Assembly: GCF_007679965.1 (NCBI RefSeq)
Contig: NZ_VEHL01000003.1
Coordinates: forward strand, 1-64,000
DNA length: 64,000 nt
Source: Bordetella genomosp. 13
GTDB taxonomy: Bacteria; Pseudomonadota; Gammaproteobacteria; Burkholderiales; Burkholderiaceae_B
Reading direction: 5' to 3'
Below, piece by piece: positions 27,751-36,655 of the stretch. A model generated the notes under the pieces. That model searched no databases. It had not been told where the DNA came from and saw only the letters and a list, made by a program, of their open reading frames with translations. The position numbers and the translations under genes are program-made. The first letter of the stretch is position 1; every line of letters starts with the position of its first letter.

Positions 27751-29123
27751 CGGTCGCGATGCGTGCCCGAGCCCGTGCGTGCGCGCCGGGGCAGGCGCTG
27801 GTGCCCGCCGTGGCCCTGCTGGGGCTGTGCGCGGTGGCATGGGTCGGCCTGTACAACGTGGGCCAGACGGCCTCGGCGCGCACGCGGCTGACCCATGCCG
27901 CCGACGCGGCTGCCTACAGTGCCGCGCTGGCGCAGGCACGCACGCTGAACATGCTGGCCTACGTCAATCGCGCGCAGATCGCGCACCAGGTCGCCATGGC
28001 GCATCTGGTCACGCTGGCCTCTTGGGCGCAGTTCTCGGGCACGCAGGCGCAGCGTCGCGCCATGGGAAATCCGCCGGCCTATCTCATCGGCTCGCTGTTC
28101 GGCGCGAAGGCCCTGCAGGGTTATGCGGCGGCGCAGGCCACGTCCGGCATGGCGGCGCAGTTCGCGCGCAGCCATGCCGAGCACGACGCCCTGGTGCACG
28201 ACACGCTGGCCCAGGTGGCGCGCCGCCAGGTCGACCAGTTGCCCGCGCAGCGCGGCGCCATGCTGCGTGCGGTGCTGCGCGCCAACTACCCCGAGCTGGA
28301 CGCATCGTCCAGCGCGCCGCAATGGCGCCTGCTCGACGACGGCCTGCCCGGCTTCGTGCGCGCGGAGCATGCGGGCGAGTCCTCGAGCCTGGCGCGCATG
28401 GTGCGCACGGCCGCGGCGCGCTACGACTTCCTGCGCCCGCGCGACATCACCCGGCGCAACGCCTGGATGGTGTATCGCAGCTGCCCCGAACGGCGTCACG
28501 AGTTGCGCCGACGCGGCGACACGCAGATGGACGCGCGCGGCCGCTGGTCGGCCAACGATACCCTGTCGTATCACGCGCTGCGTGAGAACCACTGGATCGG
28601 TTGCCATTATCGCGAGTACGCCATGGGCTGGGGCCTGGCCGGGCGCGACGACGGCACGCCCGTCGTGCGTGCGCCCGAGGACTTCTCGCAGGAGGACTTC
28701 TGGCGCTGGGTCGACCAGAACACGTCGTGGGACATCATCATGGGCGTCACCAATCCGCTGGCTTCCGCGTACGGCGCGGCGGCGCGCGTGCCGGTCTCGG
28801 GCCGCGGCCTGGCCGATTATCACGAGGTGTCGCAGGCGCGGGCCGATACGCCGTTGCGCCTGGCCGTGGCGGTGCGCCAGCAGGGTGAGTCCTTGCCGAC
28901 GACCGAAGGCAACGGACATGTCGCCGTGGCGGGACGCTTTGGCTGGCATGCGCTGGCGGGTGGTGGGCTGACGGTCACCTCCGCTGCCGAGACATTCTTC
29001 TCCCGGCCGCAACCGCGCGTTGACGGCAGGGACGAACTGGCTACGCTGTTCCGGCCTTACTGGCAGGCGCGTCGTGTCGCGGTCACCGATGCCGAGGCGG
29101 CCGCGGCAAGGCGGTTGCCATGA
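27747..29123 (+). CDS. TadG-like pilus assembly protein
   Basis: A 458-residue protein with one N-terminal membrane helix (PGQALVPAVALLGLCAVAW, about residues 14-35), then a segment rich in Ala with TRLTHAADAAAYSAALAQARTLNMLAYVNRAQIAH, given as positions 46-80, typical of TadE/TadG and related putative Flp-operon proteins. The rest is a periplasmic region without recognisable domains and with no VWA motif. The processing-site Glu seen in its neighbours is missing. It overlaps the upstream pilin gene by four bases and the downstream gene by four. Role in pilus assembly is inferred from position and N-terminus. Confidence 0.75.
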   Translation: MTVAMRARARACAPGQALVPAVALLGLCAVAWVGLYNVGQTASARTRLTHAADAAAYSAALAQARTLNMLAYVNRAQIAHQVAMAHLVTLASWAQFSGTQAQRRAMGNPPAYLIGSLFGAKALQGYAAAQATSGMAAQFARSHAEHDALVHDTLAQVARRQVDQLPAQRGAMLRAVLRANYPELDASSSAPQWRLLDDGLPGFVRAEHAGESSSLARMVRTAAARYDFLRPRDITRRNAWMVYRSCPERRHELRRRGDTQMDARGRWSANDTLSYHALRENHWIGCHYREYAMGWGLAGRDDGTPVVRAPEDFSQEDFWRWVDQNTSWDIIMGVTNPLASAYGAAARVPVSGRGLADYHEVSQARADTPLRLAVAVRQQGESLPTTEGNGHVAVAGRFGWHALAGGGLTVTSAAETFFSRPQPRVDGRDELATLFRPYWQARRVAVTDAEAAAARRLP

Positions 29124-29863
29124 GCCATGTTTGCTTGAGTATCGGCAGGCGGCAGGGTCTGCGGGCGGGGCCGCGAGTGGGTCGCTGCCGGCATGTCGGC
29201 TTGGATGTGAACCGGCAGCCCGGTTTGCATGCGGGCTTGCGAGTGGACCGCCAGCGCGGGCAGGGCGTGGTCGAAGCGCTGCTGGCCGCCGCGGCGTTGG
29301 CGGCATGCGTGCATGCGATTGCGTGGACGGCGCGCGTGCAGTTCCACGCGCTCGAGGTGTCGCAGGCAGGGCGCCTGGCCGCCTTCTCCGCCGCGCGTGC
29401 GCGCCAGGCCGCAGAGGGCGATGGGGCAACGCAGATCCGGCTGTATCAGCCGGCTGCCGATACCGCGTCGGGGCTGTCGGCGGATGCTGTGCGCGGGCAG
29501 CTGGCGTCGCAATGGCAGCACCTCGACGGCACCCTGCTGGCGGCGCGGGCGCAGCGCGAGGTCGCGCCATCCGGCGGCTGGGACAGCGCCTGGCGCGTGG
29601 CCGAGCCGCTGGTCCTGCACCGGCATACCGCCCTGGCCGAACAGGCGGGACACGCCTCGTCCGACACCCAGGCGCAGCAGCGCCTGACCGAAAGCACGGC
29701 CGGCTGGGGACATGCGGCGGATACGTCGCTCGGCTTGTCCCGCACGCTGCGCAAGCGCGCGGGCAACGTCGACGCGGCCTGGGGCGGCCGCAAGCCGGGG
29801 GATGACTGGGTGTCCGATTGGGCGGACCTGGCGCCCGCCGACCGCATCACCAAACGCAAGTAG
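29120..29863 (+). CDS. TadE-like minor pilin protein
   Basis: A 247-residue protein with a long basic leader of about 47 residues, then G/QGVVEALLAAAALAACVHA, which keeps the Gly and Glu(+5) of a TadE-type pseudopilin site and a single hydrophobic helix. The remainder is Ala/Gln-rich and probably helical and periplasmic. The leader contains Arg/Gly-rich repeats (RAGPRVG, LHAGLRVD) and an internal start closer to the helix is possible. It overlaps the previous gene by ATGA and is 9 bp from the next. Function as minor pilin is inferred. Confidence 0.68.
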   Translation: MSHVCLSIGRRQGLRAGPRVGRCRHVGLDVNRQPGLHAGLRVDRQRGQGVVEALLAAAALAACVHAIAWTARVQFHALEVSQAGRLAAFSAARARQAAEGDGATQIRLYQPAADTASGLSADAVRGQLASQWQHLDGTLLAARAQREVAPSGGWDSAWRVAEPLVLHRHTALAEQAGHASSDTQAQQRLTESTAGWGHAADTSLGLSRTLRKRAGNVDAAWGGRKPGDDWVSDWADLAPADRITKRK

Positions 29864-29872
29864 GAGTCCGCC

Positions 29873-30706
29873 ATGGATATTCCCATTCGTCTTCGGCGCA
29901 TGGCTTGCGGCGTGCTCGCGGCGTCAATGCCGTGGATGGGCGGGTACGCGCCCGCGACGCTATTCGCCGGCCAACCCGGTGAACGTCCCGCGGGGCATGA
30001 TGGCCGGCTCGTCGAGTCCCCGATCCCGCCGGGCCGCCAGCCTGTCGAAGCCCTGGCGGCGCGTGCCGGCCAGCCCGTTGAACCGCCGGCCTGGTCCTTG
30101 CCGCGGGGCGCGGTGCAGACCGTCATCGCGCAGCAGGCTGCGTTGTATGGCGCGCCCGCCGACATCGTGTACTACGAGGCGCCGCTCGGCGTCTCCGGCA
30201 TGCTGGCGCATTTCCAGCAACACCATCCCGAACTGCGCGACTTGACGGTGTTGCAAGGCATGGCGGTGCTGTCCGACCGGCAGGGGCCGTGCCTGCGCAC
30301 CGCCACGGTCACCGGCGTGGGCAGCGCGCGCAGTGCCGGTACGCTGTCCCGGGTCTGCTGGCCCGAGGCCGCCGCGCAGGCTGGCCAGGCGCCGCGGTGG
30401 CTGCCGGCGGGCGCAAGACTGGCATTCGATTTCGCGACGCGCGAACCCGCCGGGCGGCACGTGCAGCAGGTCTGGCGCCATCCCGACGCGCCCGGCGTGG
30501 TGCGCGCCGCGTTGCGGCGCAATTTGCTGCAGTCGGGCTGGATCGCCGCGCCCGAGGATGCGCCGGGCCCCCGGCAATGGGTACGCGCAGCGCAGGCGCT
30601 GGACGTCGACGTCGTCGCAGCCGGCACCGGCAGCGCCATCGTCATCGGCCTGCAGGCCTACGAGACGGCGTCCGCCGCGGCGCAGGGGCTGGAGTCCTTG
30701 CCATGA
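29873..30706 (+). CDS. Unrecognised exported protein in the Tad operon
   Basis: A 277-residue protein that I cannot assign to a family. It has a basic N-terminus and hydrophobic stretch (RLRRMACGVLAASMPWMGG), plausibly a signal peptide, then a Pro/Gly-rich linker. A more structured part from about residue 75 includes APADIVYYEAPLG, FQQHHPELRDLTVLQ and two Cys (in GPCLRTA and SRVCWPE) that could form a disulphide. The start follows AGGAGTC. It overlaps the CpaB gene by ATGA, so it is a true operon member. It could be a pilotin or a periplasmic accessory factor of the pilus; both are guesses. Confidence 0.7.
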   Translation: MDIPIRLRRMACGVLAASMPWMGGYAPATLFAGQPGERPAGHDGRLVESPIPPGRQPVEALAARAGQPVEPPAWSLPRGAVQTVIAQQAALYGAPADIVYYEAPLGVSGMLAHFQQHHPELRDLTVLQGMAVLSDRQGPCLRTATVTGVGSARSAGTLSRVCWPEAAAQAGQAPRWLPAGARLAFDFATREPAGRHVQQVWRHPDAPGVVRAALRRNLLQSGWIAAPEDAPGPRQWVRAAQALDVDVVAAGTGSAIVIGLQAYETASAAAQGLESLP

Positions 30707-31530
30707 ACCTGTCGCGAGTGATGCAGCTGGCGCGTGCGTCCGGCGGCTATCTGTTCGCCACGGTGGCGGGCCTGATCGCGGCGTGGGCCGTGCGCGAGCA
30801 CATCCAGCAGCGCACGCTGGAACTCGAAGAGCAGGGGCGGGTGCCGATGGTGTCCCGCGTGGTGGCGGCCACCGACATGCCCGCCGGCATGGCGATCGCC
30901 GCCGGACAACTGGCGGTGCGGGACATCCCCGCGGCCTGGGCACCTTCCGATTCGGTGCCGCCCGAGGCGCTCGACCTGGTGGACGGCGGCACGCTGGCGG
31001 CGGCGCTGAAGGCCGGCGAACCCGTGCTGCAGCACCAGGTGCTGCGGCAGGCCCCGGCGCAGCCTGTGGCGCGGCAGTTGGGCGCGGGCAGGCGGGCGCT
31101 GAGCCTGCCGTTGAGCGAGATACGCGACCTGCCGCAACCCGTGCGGCCCAACGACCGCATCGACCTGTACGTGTCGTTCCCGCACGGCGGTCGCCAATTG
31201 ACGATGCCGCTGCTGCAGGCCGCCAAGGTCCTGGCAATGGAGGGCGGCGCCGACGGCGCGCCGTCCAGCATCACGCTGGAAGCGTCGGTCGGCGATGCCA
31301 TGAAGGTGGTGGCGGCGCGGCAGGACGGCGTGCTGACGGCGACGCTGCGGCCGGTCCAGGACAGCGGCGGACAAGCAGACGGGCGCGCGCAGGACCTGCC
31401 CGGCATGCTGGGTCTGCGGCCGCCGGCCGTGCCGCGCTTGCGTGGCGTCAGCATCATCTATGGCGACCGCGTGGATGGCGGGGCCACGTCCGCGCCGCTG
31501 GCCGCCGAGCCGGCAGGAGAGTTGCCATGA
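30703..31530 (+). CDS. cpaB: Flp pilus assembly protein CpaB/RcpC
   Basis: A 275-residue periplasmic protein of the CpaB/RcpC family, thought to stabilise or gate the outer-membrane secretin. It has one N-terminal membrane helix (about residues 14-28), an SAF domain with VVAATDMPAGMAIAAGQL and DIPAAWAPSD near residues 50-80, and a second beta-rich half with RRALSLPLSEI and PNDRIDLYVSF. The length fits the family. Both ends overlap neighbouring genes by four bases, so it is co-translated with the secretin gene downstream. Confidence 0.88.
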   Translation: MNLSRVMQLARASGGYLFATVAGLIAAWAVREHIQQRTLELEEQGRVPMVSRVVAATDMPAGMAIAAGQLAVRDIPAAWAPSDSVPPEALDLVDGGTLAAALKAGEPVLQHQVLRQAPAQPVARQLGAGRRALSLPLSEIRDLPQPVRPNDRIDLYVSFPHGGRQLTMPLLQAAKVLAMEGGADGAPSSITLEASVGDAMKVVAARQDGVLTATLRPVQDSGGQADGRAQDLPGMLGLRPPAVPRLRGVSIIYGDRVDGGATSAPLAAEPAGELP

Positions 31531-33212
31531 GGCGGATCGACGGCGCGTGCCCGCGCCGCGGCCCGGTCGCCAGGGCGATGCGCCTCGGTATCGGCGTGTG
31601 GTCGCGTGTGTTGCTTGCCGTGGCGTGGGCGACGTGCATGACCGTGGCGCAGGGGCAGCCGGGTGGGCAGCGCAACGGGCAGCCGATCGGCGAGCCGCAT
31701 GGGCGGTCGATCGTGGCGCCAGACGGGCAAGCACTCGGGGAGCCGACCGGGCAGCTCGAAGGTGCGCCGGATTGGCAACAGGACGGACCCGCACGGCAGC
31801 CGCCCGCGGGTCGGTCCCACGGTCAGCCGTCGGGCCGGGCGCGCACGGCGACGCATCGCGCCGCTGCCGTGCCGACGCTTGCCGTGGCGCGGACCGAAGC
31901 CACTGTCGCGTCCACCGACATCGAACTCGAGGTCGGCGAGGGCCGCGTGCTGCCTGCGCCGGGCGCGCACCGCGTCGCGGTGGGCAATGGCCAGGTGGTC
32001 AGCGCCATGGCCCTGGACGCCCACGAGGTCGTGCTGTTCGCTCGGCAAGAGGGCACGTCCACGGTCCACATCTGGGCCGGGCAGTCGGCGCCCGCGGCGT
32101 ATACCGTGCGCGTCTACGCCGCGGGCCTGCGCCGCATGCGCGGCGAGGTCGACAAGCTGCTCGAGGGCATTCCCGCCGCGCACAGCACGCAGATCGGCGG
32201 CAACATCGTCATCGAGGGCAACGACCTGTCCGACGACGATCGCGCGCGCATCGCCGCGCTGGCCCAGCGCTATCCGGGCGTCCTCGATTTCACCGGGCAG
32301 GTCGGATGGGACCGCATGGTGCTGCTGGACGTGCAGGTGGTCGAACTGCCGCGCTCGCGCCTGCTGGAGTTTGGCGTGCGCTGGGATCCCGCCAGCCAGG
32401 GCGGCCTGCAGGCCGGATTGGCCTGGGACGGCGGCTCGGCGGCCGGGGCGCTGACCGAGCGTCCCGGGCAGCCGCCGCTGGCCATGCCGCTGCCCACCGG
32501 CCGGGCCGCCGGCTATTTCGGCGTCAATGCCCTGCTGGCCGCCAGCCTAAGCGCGCTGGCGCAGCGCGGCGAAGCCGTGATGCTGGCGCAACCGCAACTG
32601 CTGGCGCGCAGCGGCAGCACCGCGTCGTTCCTGGCGGGCGGCGAGGTGCCGTATGCCACCACCGACAGCAACGGCGGCAGCAACACGCAGTTCAAGCCCT
32701 ATGGCGTGTCGCTGCAGATCACGCCGCGCATCGACCGCAACGGAACGATACGGTCGCGCATCGAGGTCGAGGCCAGTTCCATCGACGCCTCGATGAGCCT
32801 GCCGTCGGGGCCGGCCCTGCGCACCCGCCGCGCCGTGACCGAGTTCAACGTGCGCTCCGGCCAGACGCTGGTGCTGGGCGGCTTCCTGTCGCGCGAGCGC
32901 TCCGTCGAGCGTTCGGGCCTGCCGCTGCTGGCCGATATTCCCTTGCTGGGCACGCTGTTCTCGACCCGCCGCGCCCAGGTGCGCGATACCGAGCTGGCCA
33001 TCTTCGTCACGCCCAGCGTCGTGTCGCACGACTACGCCGGTTTCGACCAGGCCGCGGGCAAGGCGCAGGAAACCTTGCGGCAGGCGTTTCCCGAGCCCCC
33101 GCAGATCGGCCCGCTGCCGCCCGCCACGCCGGGCCGCGGCTGGGTCGGTCCCGATGGCGCCGGCTCGCAATGGCAGGCGACCGATACCTCCATCTCTTCC
33201 GGAATCCAATGA
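31527..33212 (+). CDS. rcpA: Type II/IV secretion-type secretin RcpA/CpaC
   Basis: Outer-membrane secretin for the Tad pilus, 561 residues. The signal region lies near residues 25-45, followed by a repetitive Gly/Gln/Pro-rich segment (about 45-105) with GQPxGEP-like repeats. A BON/N-domain (ELEVGEGRVLPAPGAHRVAVGN) and the secretin core with VMLAQPQLLARSGSTASFLAGGE and SGQTLVLGGFLSRE follow, then the PLLADIPLLGTLFSTR signature. The N-terminal repeats are unusual for CpaC and absent from its structured part. It is overlapped by both neighbours. Confidence 0.92.
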   Translation: MRRIDGACPRRGPVARAMRLGIGVWSRVLLAVAWATCMTVAQGQPGGQRNGQPIGEPHGRSIVAPDGQALGEPTGQLEGAPDWQQDGPARQPPAGRSHGQPSGRARTATHRAAAVPTLAVARTEATVASTDIELEVGEGRVLPAPGAHRVAVGNGQVVSAMALDAHEVVLFARQEGTSTVHIWAGQSAPAAYTVRVYAAGLRRMRGEVDKLLEGIPAAHSTQIGGNIVIEGNDLSDDDRARIAALAQRYPGVLDFTGQVGWDRMVLLDVQVVELPRSRLLEFGVRWDPASQGGLQAGLAWDGGSAAGALTERPGQPPLAMPLPTGRAAGYFGVNALLAASLSALAQRGEAVMLAQPQLLARSGSTASFLAGGEVPYATTDSNGGSNTQFKPYGVSLQITPRIDRNGTIRSRIEVEASSIDASMSLPSGPALRTRRAVTEFNVRSGQTLVLGGFLSRERSVERSGLPLLADIPLLGTLFSTRRAQVRDTELAIFVTPSVVSHDYAGFDQAAGKAQETLRQAFPEPPQIGPLPPATPGRGWVGPDGAGSQWQATDTSISSGIQ

Positions 33213-34930
33213 CCATGCTCGAACTCGAACTGACTTTCGAAGACGGCGCGCAGCGCCTGCACACGGGCATGCCGCCCCTGACCATCGGCCGCTCCGCGCA
33301 ATGCGAGGTGCGCATTTCCAACTGGCGCGTGGGCAAGCAGCACGCCAGATTGGCTCTGCGCGGCGACAGCATCGTGCTGGAAGACCTGGGCACCTTGGCC
33401 GGCACGCTGGTCAACGGGCTGCGCGTGGCGACCCATGCCCCGGTGCTGCCCGAGGACCGCGTGGTGATCGGGCCGTGCCAGATCCGCGTGCGGCGCGCCC
33501 TGCCGCCGCAGCAGGCGGCCGTATCCGTCGAACCGCCGCCCGCGGCTCCCGCGCCGCGCGCGCCGCCCCTCGACCCGCCGGCGCCGCGGGACCCGGTACA
33601 GGATGCGATGGTGCTGCTGCCGTACCACCGGCGCCTGCACGCCGCCTTGCTGCAGGCGCTGGACCTGCGCCGGCGCGACGTCGCCGGCATGAGCGACCAG
33701 GCACTGCGGGCCGAGGCCGAGAAGCTGCTGGACGAGCTGGTGGGGCAGGACACGGACCTGCCGCCGCACATCGACCGGGCCAGGCTGTGCCGCGCCGTGC
33801 TGGACGAGGCCGTGGGGCTGGGGCCGCTGGAGTCGCTGCTGGCCGACGCCGGCATCACCGAGATCATGGTCAACCGCCACGACGAGGTCTATGTCGAGCG
33901 CAGCGGCAGGCTGTCGCGGCACGATGCGGTGTTCAGCAGCGAGCAGTCGGTGCGCTGGGTGATCGAACGCATCGTCGCGCCGCTGGGCCGGCGCATCGAC
34001 GAAAGCTCGCCCATGGTGGATGCACGGCTGCCGGACGGCTCGCGCGTCAACGCCGTGATCCCGCCCATCGCCATCCGCGGACCCAGCCTCACCATCCGGA
34101 AGTTTCCCGTACGCCGCCCCCACATGCCGGACCTCGTGCGCTATGGCTCGCTGGATCAGGCCATGGCGGGCCTGCTGACCCTGTGCGTGCGGCGCCGCAA
34201 GAGCATCGTGGTCTCGGGCGGCACGGGGTCGGGCAAAACCACGCTGTTGAACATTCTTTCCAACGCCATTCCCGAGGGCGAGCGCATCGTCACCATCGAG
34301 GATGCGGCGGAGCTGCGGCTGCACCATGCGCACCTTGTCTCTCTGGAGGCCCGTCCGCCCAACCTGGAGGGCAGGGGCCGTGTCGACATCCGCGACCTGG
34401 TGCGCAATGCGCTGCGCATGCGTCCCGACCGCATCGTGGTGGGCGAGTGCCGCGGCGCCGAGGCCTTCGACATGCTGACGGCGATGAACACCGGCCACGA
34501 GGGCTCGTTGACGACCCTGCATGCCAATTCGCCGCGCGATGCGCTGGGGCGGCTGGAAGCCATGACGCTGATGGCCGGGCTGGACCTGCCGCTGGCCGTG
34601 GTGCGCGAGCACATTGCTTCCAGCGTCGACATCCTGGTGCAGCAGGCGCGGCTGCCCGATGGCCGGCGCATGGTGACCGCCATCGTGGAGATCACCGGGA
34701 TGGAAAGCGGGCGGATCCAACTGCAGGAACTGTTTCGCTACGACCCGGCACGCGGCTTCGTCGACAGCGGACTGCGTCCCACCTTCATGGACGGCATGCA
34801 GGGGGATGGCGCGGTGCATACCGGCGCGGTGCACCCCGGCGTGGCGTCGGCTGGCGCGGATTTGTCCGCGCACTACGCGGCCGCCATGCGCGACGCCATG
34901 CAGGACGCCATGCGCGAAGGCGCGCCATGA
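33209..34930 (+). CDS. tadA: TadA/CpaF secretion ATPase with N-terminal FHA domain
   Basis: Cytoplasmic ATPase powering Flp pilus assembly, 573 residues. An N-terminal forkhead-associated domain (about residues 1-95; TIGRS at 25-29, KQHARL near 43, LVNG near 67) is joined by a Pro/Ala linker (100-128) to the TadA/CpaF ATPase. The ATPase has the GPLESLLADAGITEIMVN motif, Walker A GGTGSGKTT at 337-345, the Walker B-like RPDRIVVGECRGAEA and the His-box GSLTTLHANS. FHA domains bind phosphothreonine, so a Ser/Thr-kinase input is possible. The start ATGA overlaps the secretin stop. A His/Ala/Met-rich tail closes the protein. Confidence 0.93.
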   Translation: MTMLELELTFEDGAQRLHTGMPPLTIGRSAQCEVRISNWRVGKQHARLALRGDSIVLEDLGTLAGTLVNGLRVATHAPVLPEDRVVIGPCQIRVRRALPPQQAAVSVEPPPAAPAPRAPPLDPPAPRDPVQDAMVLLPYHRRLHAALLQALDLRRRDVAGMSDQALRAEAEKLLDELVGQDTDLPPHIDRARLCRAVLDEAVGLGPLESLLADAGITEIMVNRHDEVYVERSGRLSRHDAVFSSEQSVRWVIERIVAPLGRRIDESSPMVDARLPDGSRVNAVIPPIAIRGPSLTIRKFPVRRPHMPDLVRYGSLDQAMAGLLTLCVRRRKSIVVSGGTGSGKTTLLNILSNAIPEGERIVTIEDAAELRLHHAHLVSLEARPPNLEGRGRVDIRDLVRNALRMRPDRIVVGECRGAEAFDMLTAMNTGHEGSLTTLHANSPRDALGRLEAMTLMAGLDLPLAVVREHIASSVDILVQQARLPDGRRMVTAIVEITGMESGRIQLQELFRYDPARGFVDSGLRPTFMDGMQGDGAVHTGAVHPGVASAGADLSAHYAAAMRDAMQDAMREGAP

Positions 34931-35772
34931 TCTGGCTGGCCTTCGCCATGACGGGACTGGCGGTGGGCGTGCTGGCCTGGCGCGCCCAGGCCTGGGTCGG
35001 GCCCGCGTTGCAGCGCTACCGTCAGGTCTACACCCACGAGGCCGGCCTGAAGCTGGGCGAGATATTCCTGTTCATCGATCCCGCGCAGCTCTGGTTCGCC
35101 GCGCTGGTGTGCGGCGTGCTGATGGGCATGCTGGCCTGGGCGGCCACGCAAAGCCTGCTGGCGGCGGGCATCGCCGCGTTGCTGGCGGTGCGCGTGCCCA
35201 CGCGCCTGGTGGAGGGCATGCGGCGCAACAGGCAACTGCGCTTCGAGAAGCAGTTGCCGGCCGCGCTGATGTCGCTGGCCGGCGGCCTGTCGGCGGGCGC
35301 CAGCCTGGCCGTGGCGCTCAAGCACATCGTCGAGCAGAGCGAGGCGCCGCTGTCGCAAGAGTTCGGACTGATGCTGCGCGAGCAGCGGCTGGGCGTGCCG
35401 TTCGCCGACGCGCTGGCGAACCTGCAGCAGCGGGTGCCTTCGGAGACCACCGTGCTGGTGGTGGCCGCGCTGCGGGTGGCCTCGCAGACCGGCGGCAACC
35501 TGGCCGAGGCGCTGGAGCGCATCGCCGAGACGCTGCGCGCGCGGTTGCAACTGCAGGGCAAGATCCGCGCGCTGACTGCGCAGGGACGCATGCAGGCCTG
35601 GATCGTCGGCGCGCTGCCCGTGCTGCTGGCGGTGGTGCTGGACCAGCTCGAGCCGGACACGATGGCACTGCTGTGGCATACCCCGCTGGGCTGGGGCGTG
35701 GTGGCGGTGGTGGCCGTGCTCGAGGGAGCGGGCGTGCTGCTGATCCGCCGCATCGTGGACATCGATATCTGA
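34927..35772 (+). CDS. tadB: TadB-like inner-membrane platform protein
   Basis: A 281-residue type II secretion F-domain protein that forms the inner-membrane platform of the Tad machine with TadC. Helices are visible at the N-terminus (about 2-18), at about 56-95 in two spans, and at the C-terminus (about 225-275). The F-domain core is LPAALMSLAGGLSAGASLAVALKHI through PFADALANLQQRVPS and VASQTGGNLAEALERIAETLR, quoted here by its key segments. It is somewhat shorter than usual TadB (about 310-320). The start overlaps tadA by four bases. Confidence 0.9.
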   Translation: MIWLAFAMTGLAVGVLAWRAQAWVGPALQRYRQVYTHEAGLKLGEIFLFIDPAQLWFAALVCGVLMGMLAWAATQSLLAAGIAALLAVRVPTRLVEGMRRNRQLRFEKQLPAALMSLAGGLSAGASLAVALKHIVEQSEAPLSQEFGLMLREQRLGVPFADALANLQQRVPSETTVLVVAALRVASQTGGNLAEALERIAETLRARLQLQGKIRALTAQGRMQAWIVGALPVLLAVVLDQLEPDTMALLWHTPLGWGVVAVVAVLEGAGVLLIRRIVDIDI

Positions 35773-35782
35773 GGAGGCAACG

Positions 35783-36649
35783 ATGCTGATCGCGTTGGCA
35801 ATGGGCCTGGCGGCGCTGTGCGCCGGCTTGGCTGCCTACGGGCTGTGCGTGCCGCTGTGGCGCGGCGATCGCGCGCCGCGCACGGATCCGGACCTGCCCT
35901 GGTGGTGGCGCGGCGTCTGGCCCTGGACGTCGTGGCTGGCCCGTCTGGCCGGACCGCTGCTGTCCTGGCGCGCGCGCTCGCGCTGGGGGCGGCTGATGGG
36001 CCGCGCCGGCCTGCCGCGCCAGGTCGCCGAGGTCGACCTGGCCGCGCTGGCCTGGCTGGCGTCGCTGGGCGCGGCCGCCAGCGCGGCCGTCCTGGCATGG
36101 CGCCTGGACGCGGCCCCGGCCATGCCCGCCGCCGCGGCGGCCGTGCTGGCCGGTGTCTGGCCGCGCCTGTGGCTGCGCCGGCTGGCGGCACGGCGCCGGT
36201 TGCGCATCGACCGCGACATGCCCTTCGTGCTCGACCTGATGACGCTGTGCGTCGAGGCCGGCCTGGGCCTGCACGGCGCCTTGCAGCAGTCGGCGCAATG
36301 CGCGCCGGCCGGCCCGCTGCGCGAGATGCTGGACGGCGCGCTGGGCGACATGCGCGCGGGCATGGGGCGCACGGCCGCGCTCAAGGCGATGGCCGCGCGC
36401 AGCGGCAGCGCCGCGCTGCAGGCCTGGGTGGCGGCGCTGGCGCAGGCCGATTCGCTGGGCATGAGCCTGGGACCGCTGATGCGCGGCCAGGCGGCGCAAT
36501 GCCGTTCGGATCGCTTCCAGCGCGCCGAGCGCCTGGCCATGGAGGCGCCGGTGAAGATGCTGCTGCCGCTGATCGGCTGCATCTTCCCGTGCACGTTCAT
36601 CGTGCTGGGTTTTCCGATCCTGATGCAGTTGCTGCCGGCACTGGGGTGA
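35783..36649 (+). CDS. tadC: TadC-like inner-membrane platform protein
   Basis: A 288-residue F-domain membrane protein, the partner of TadB. Helices lie at the N-terminus (about 3-22), mid-protein (about 88-130 in two spans) and at the C-terminus (about 255-285). The F-domain signature is DMPFVLDLMTLCVEAGLGLHGAL followed by SAQCAPAG and ALAQADSLGMSLGPLMRGQA, cited by key segments. Spaced 10 bp after tadB with a GGAGG ribosome-binding site. It is the last recognisable Tad component on this transcript apart from the DUF192 frame that follows. Confidence 0.9.
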   Translation: MLIALAMGLAALCAGLAAYGLCVPLWRGDRAPRTDPDLPWWWRGVWPWTSWLARLAGPLLSWRARSRWGRLMGRAGLPRQVAEVDLAALAWLASLGAAASAAVLAWRLDAAPAMPAAAAAVLAGVWPRLWLRRLAARRRLRIDRDMPFVLDLMTLCVEAGLGLHGALQQSAQCAPAGPLREMLDGALGDMRAGMGRTAALKAMAARSGSAALQAWVAALAQADSLGMSLGPLMRGQAAQCRSDRFQRAERLAMEAPVKMLLPLIGCIFPCTFIVLGFPILMQLLPALG

Positions 36650-36655
36650 CGCGAC

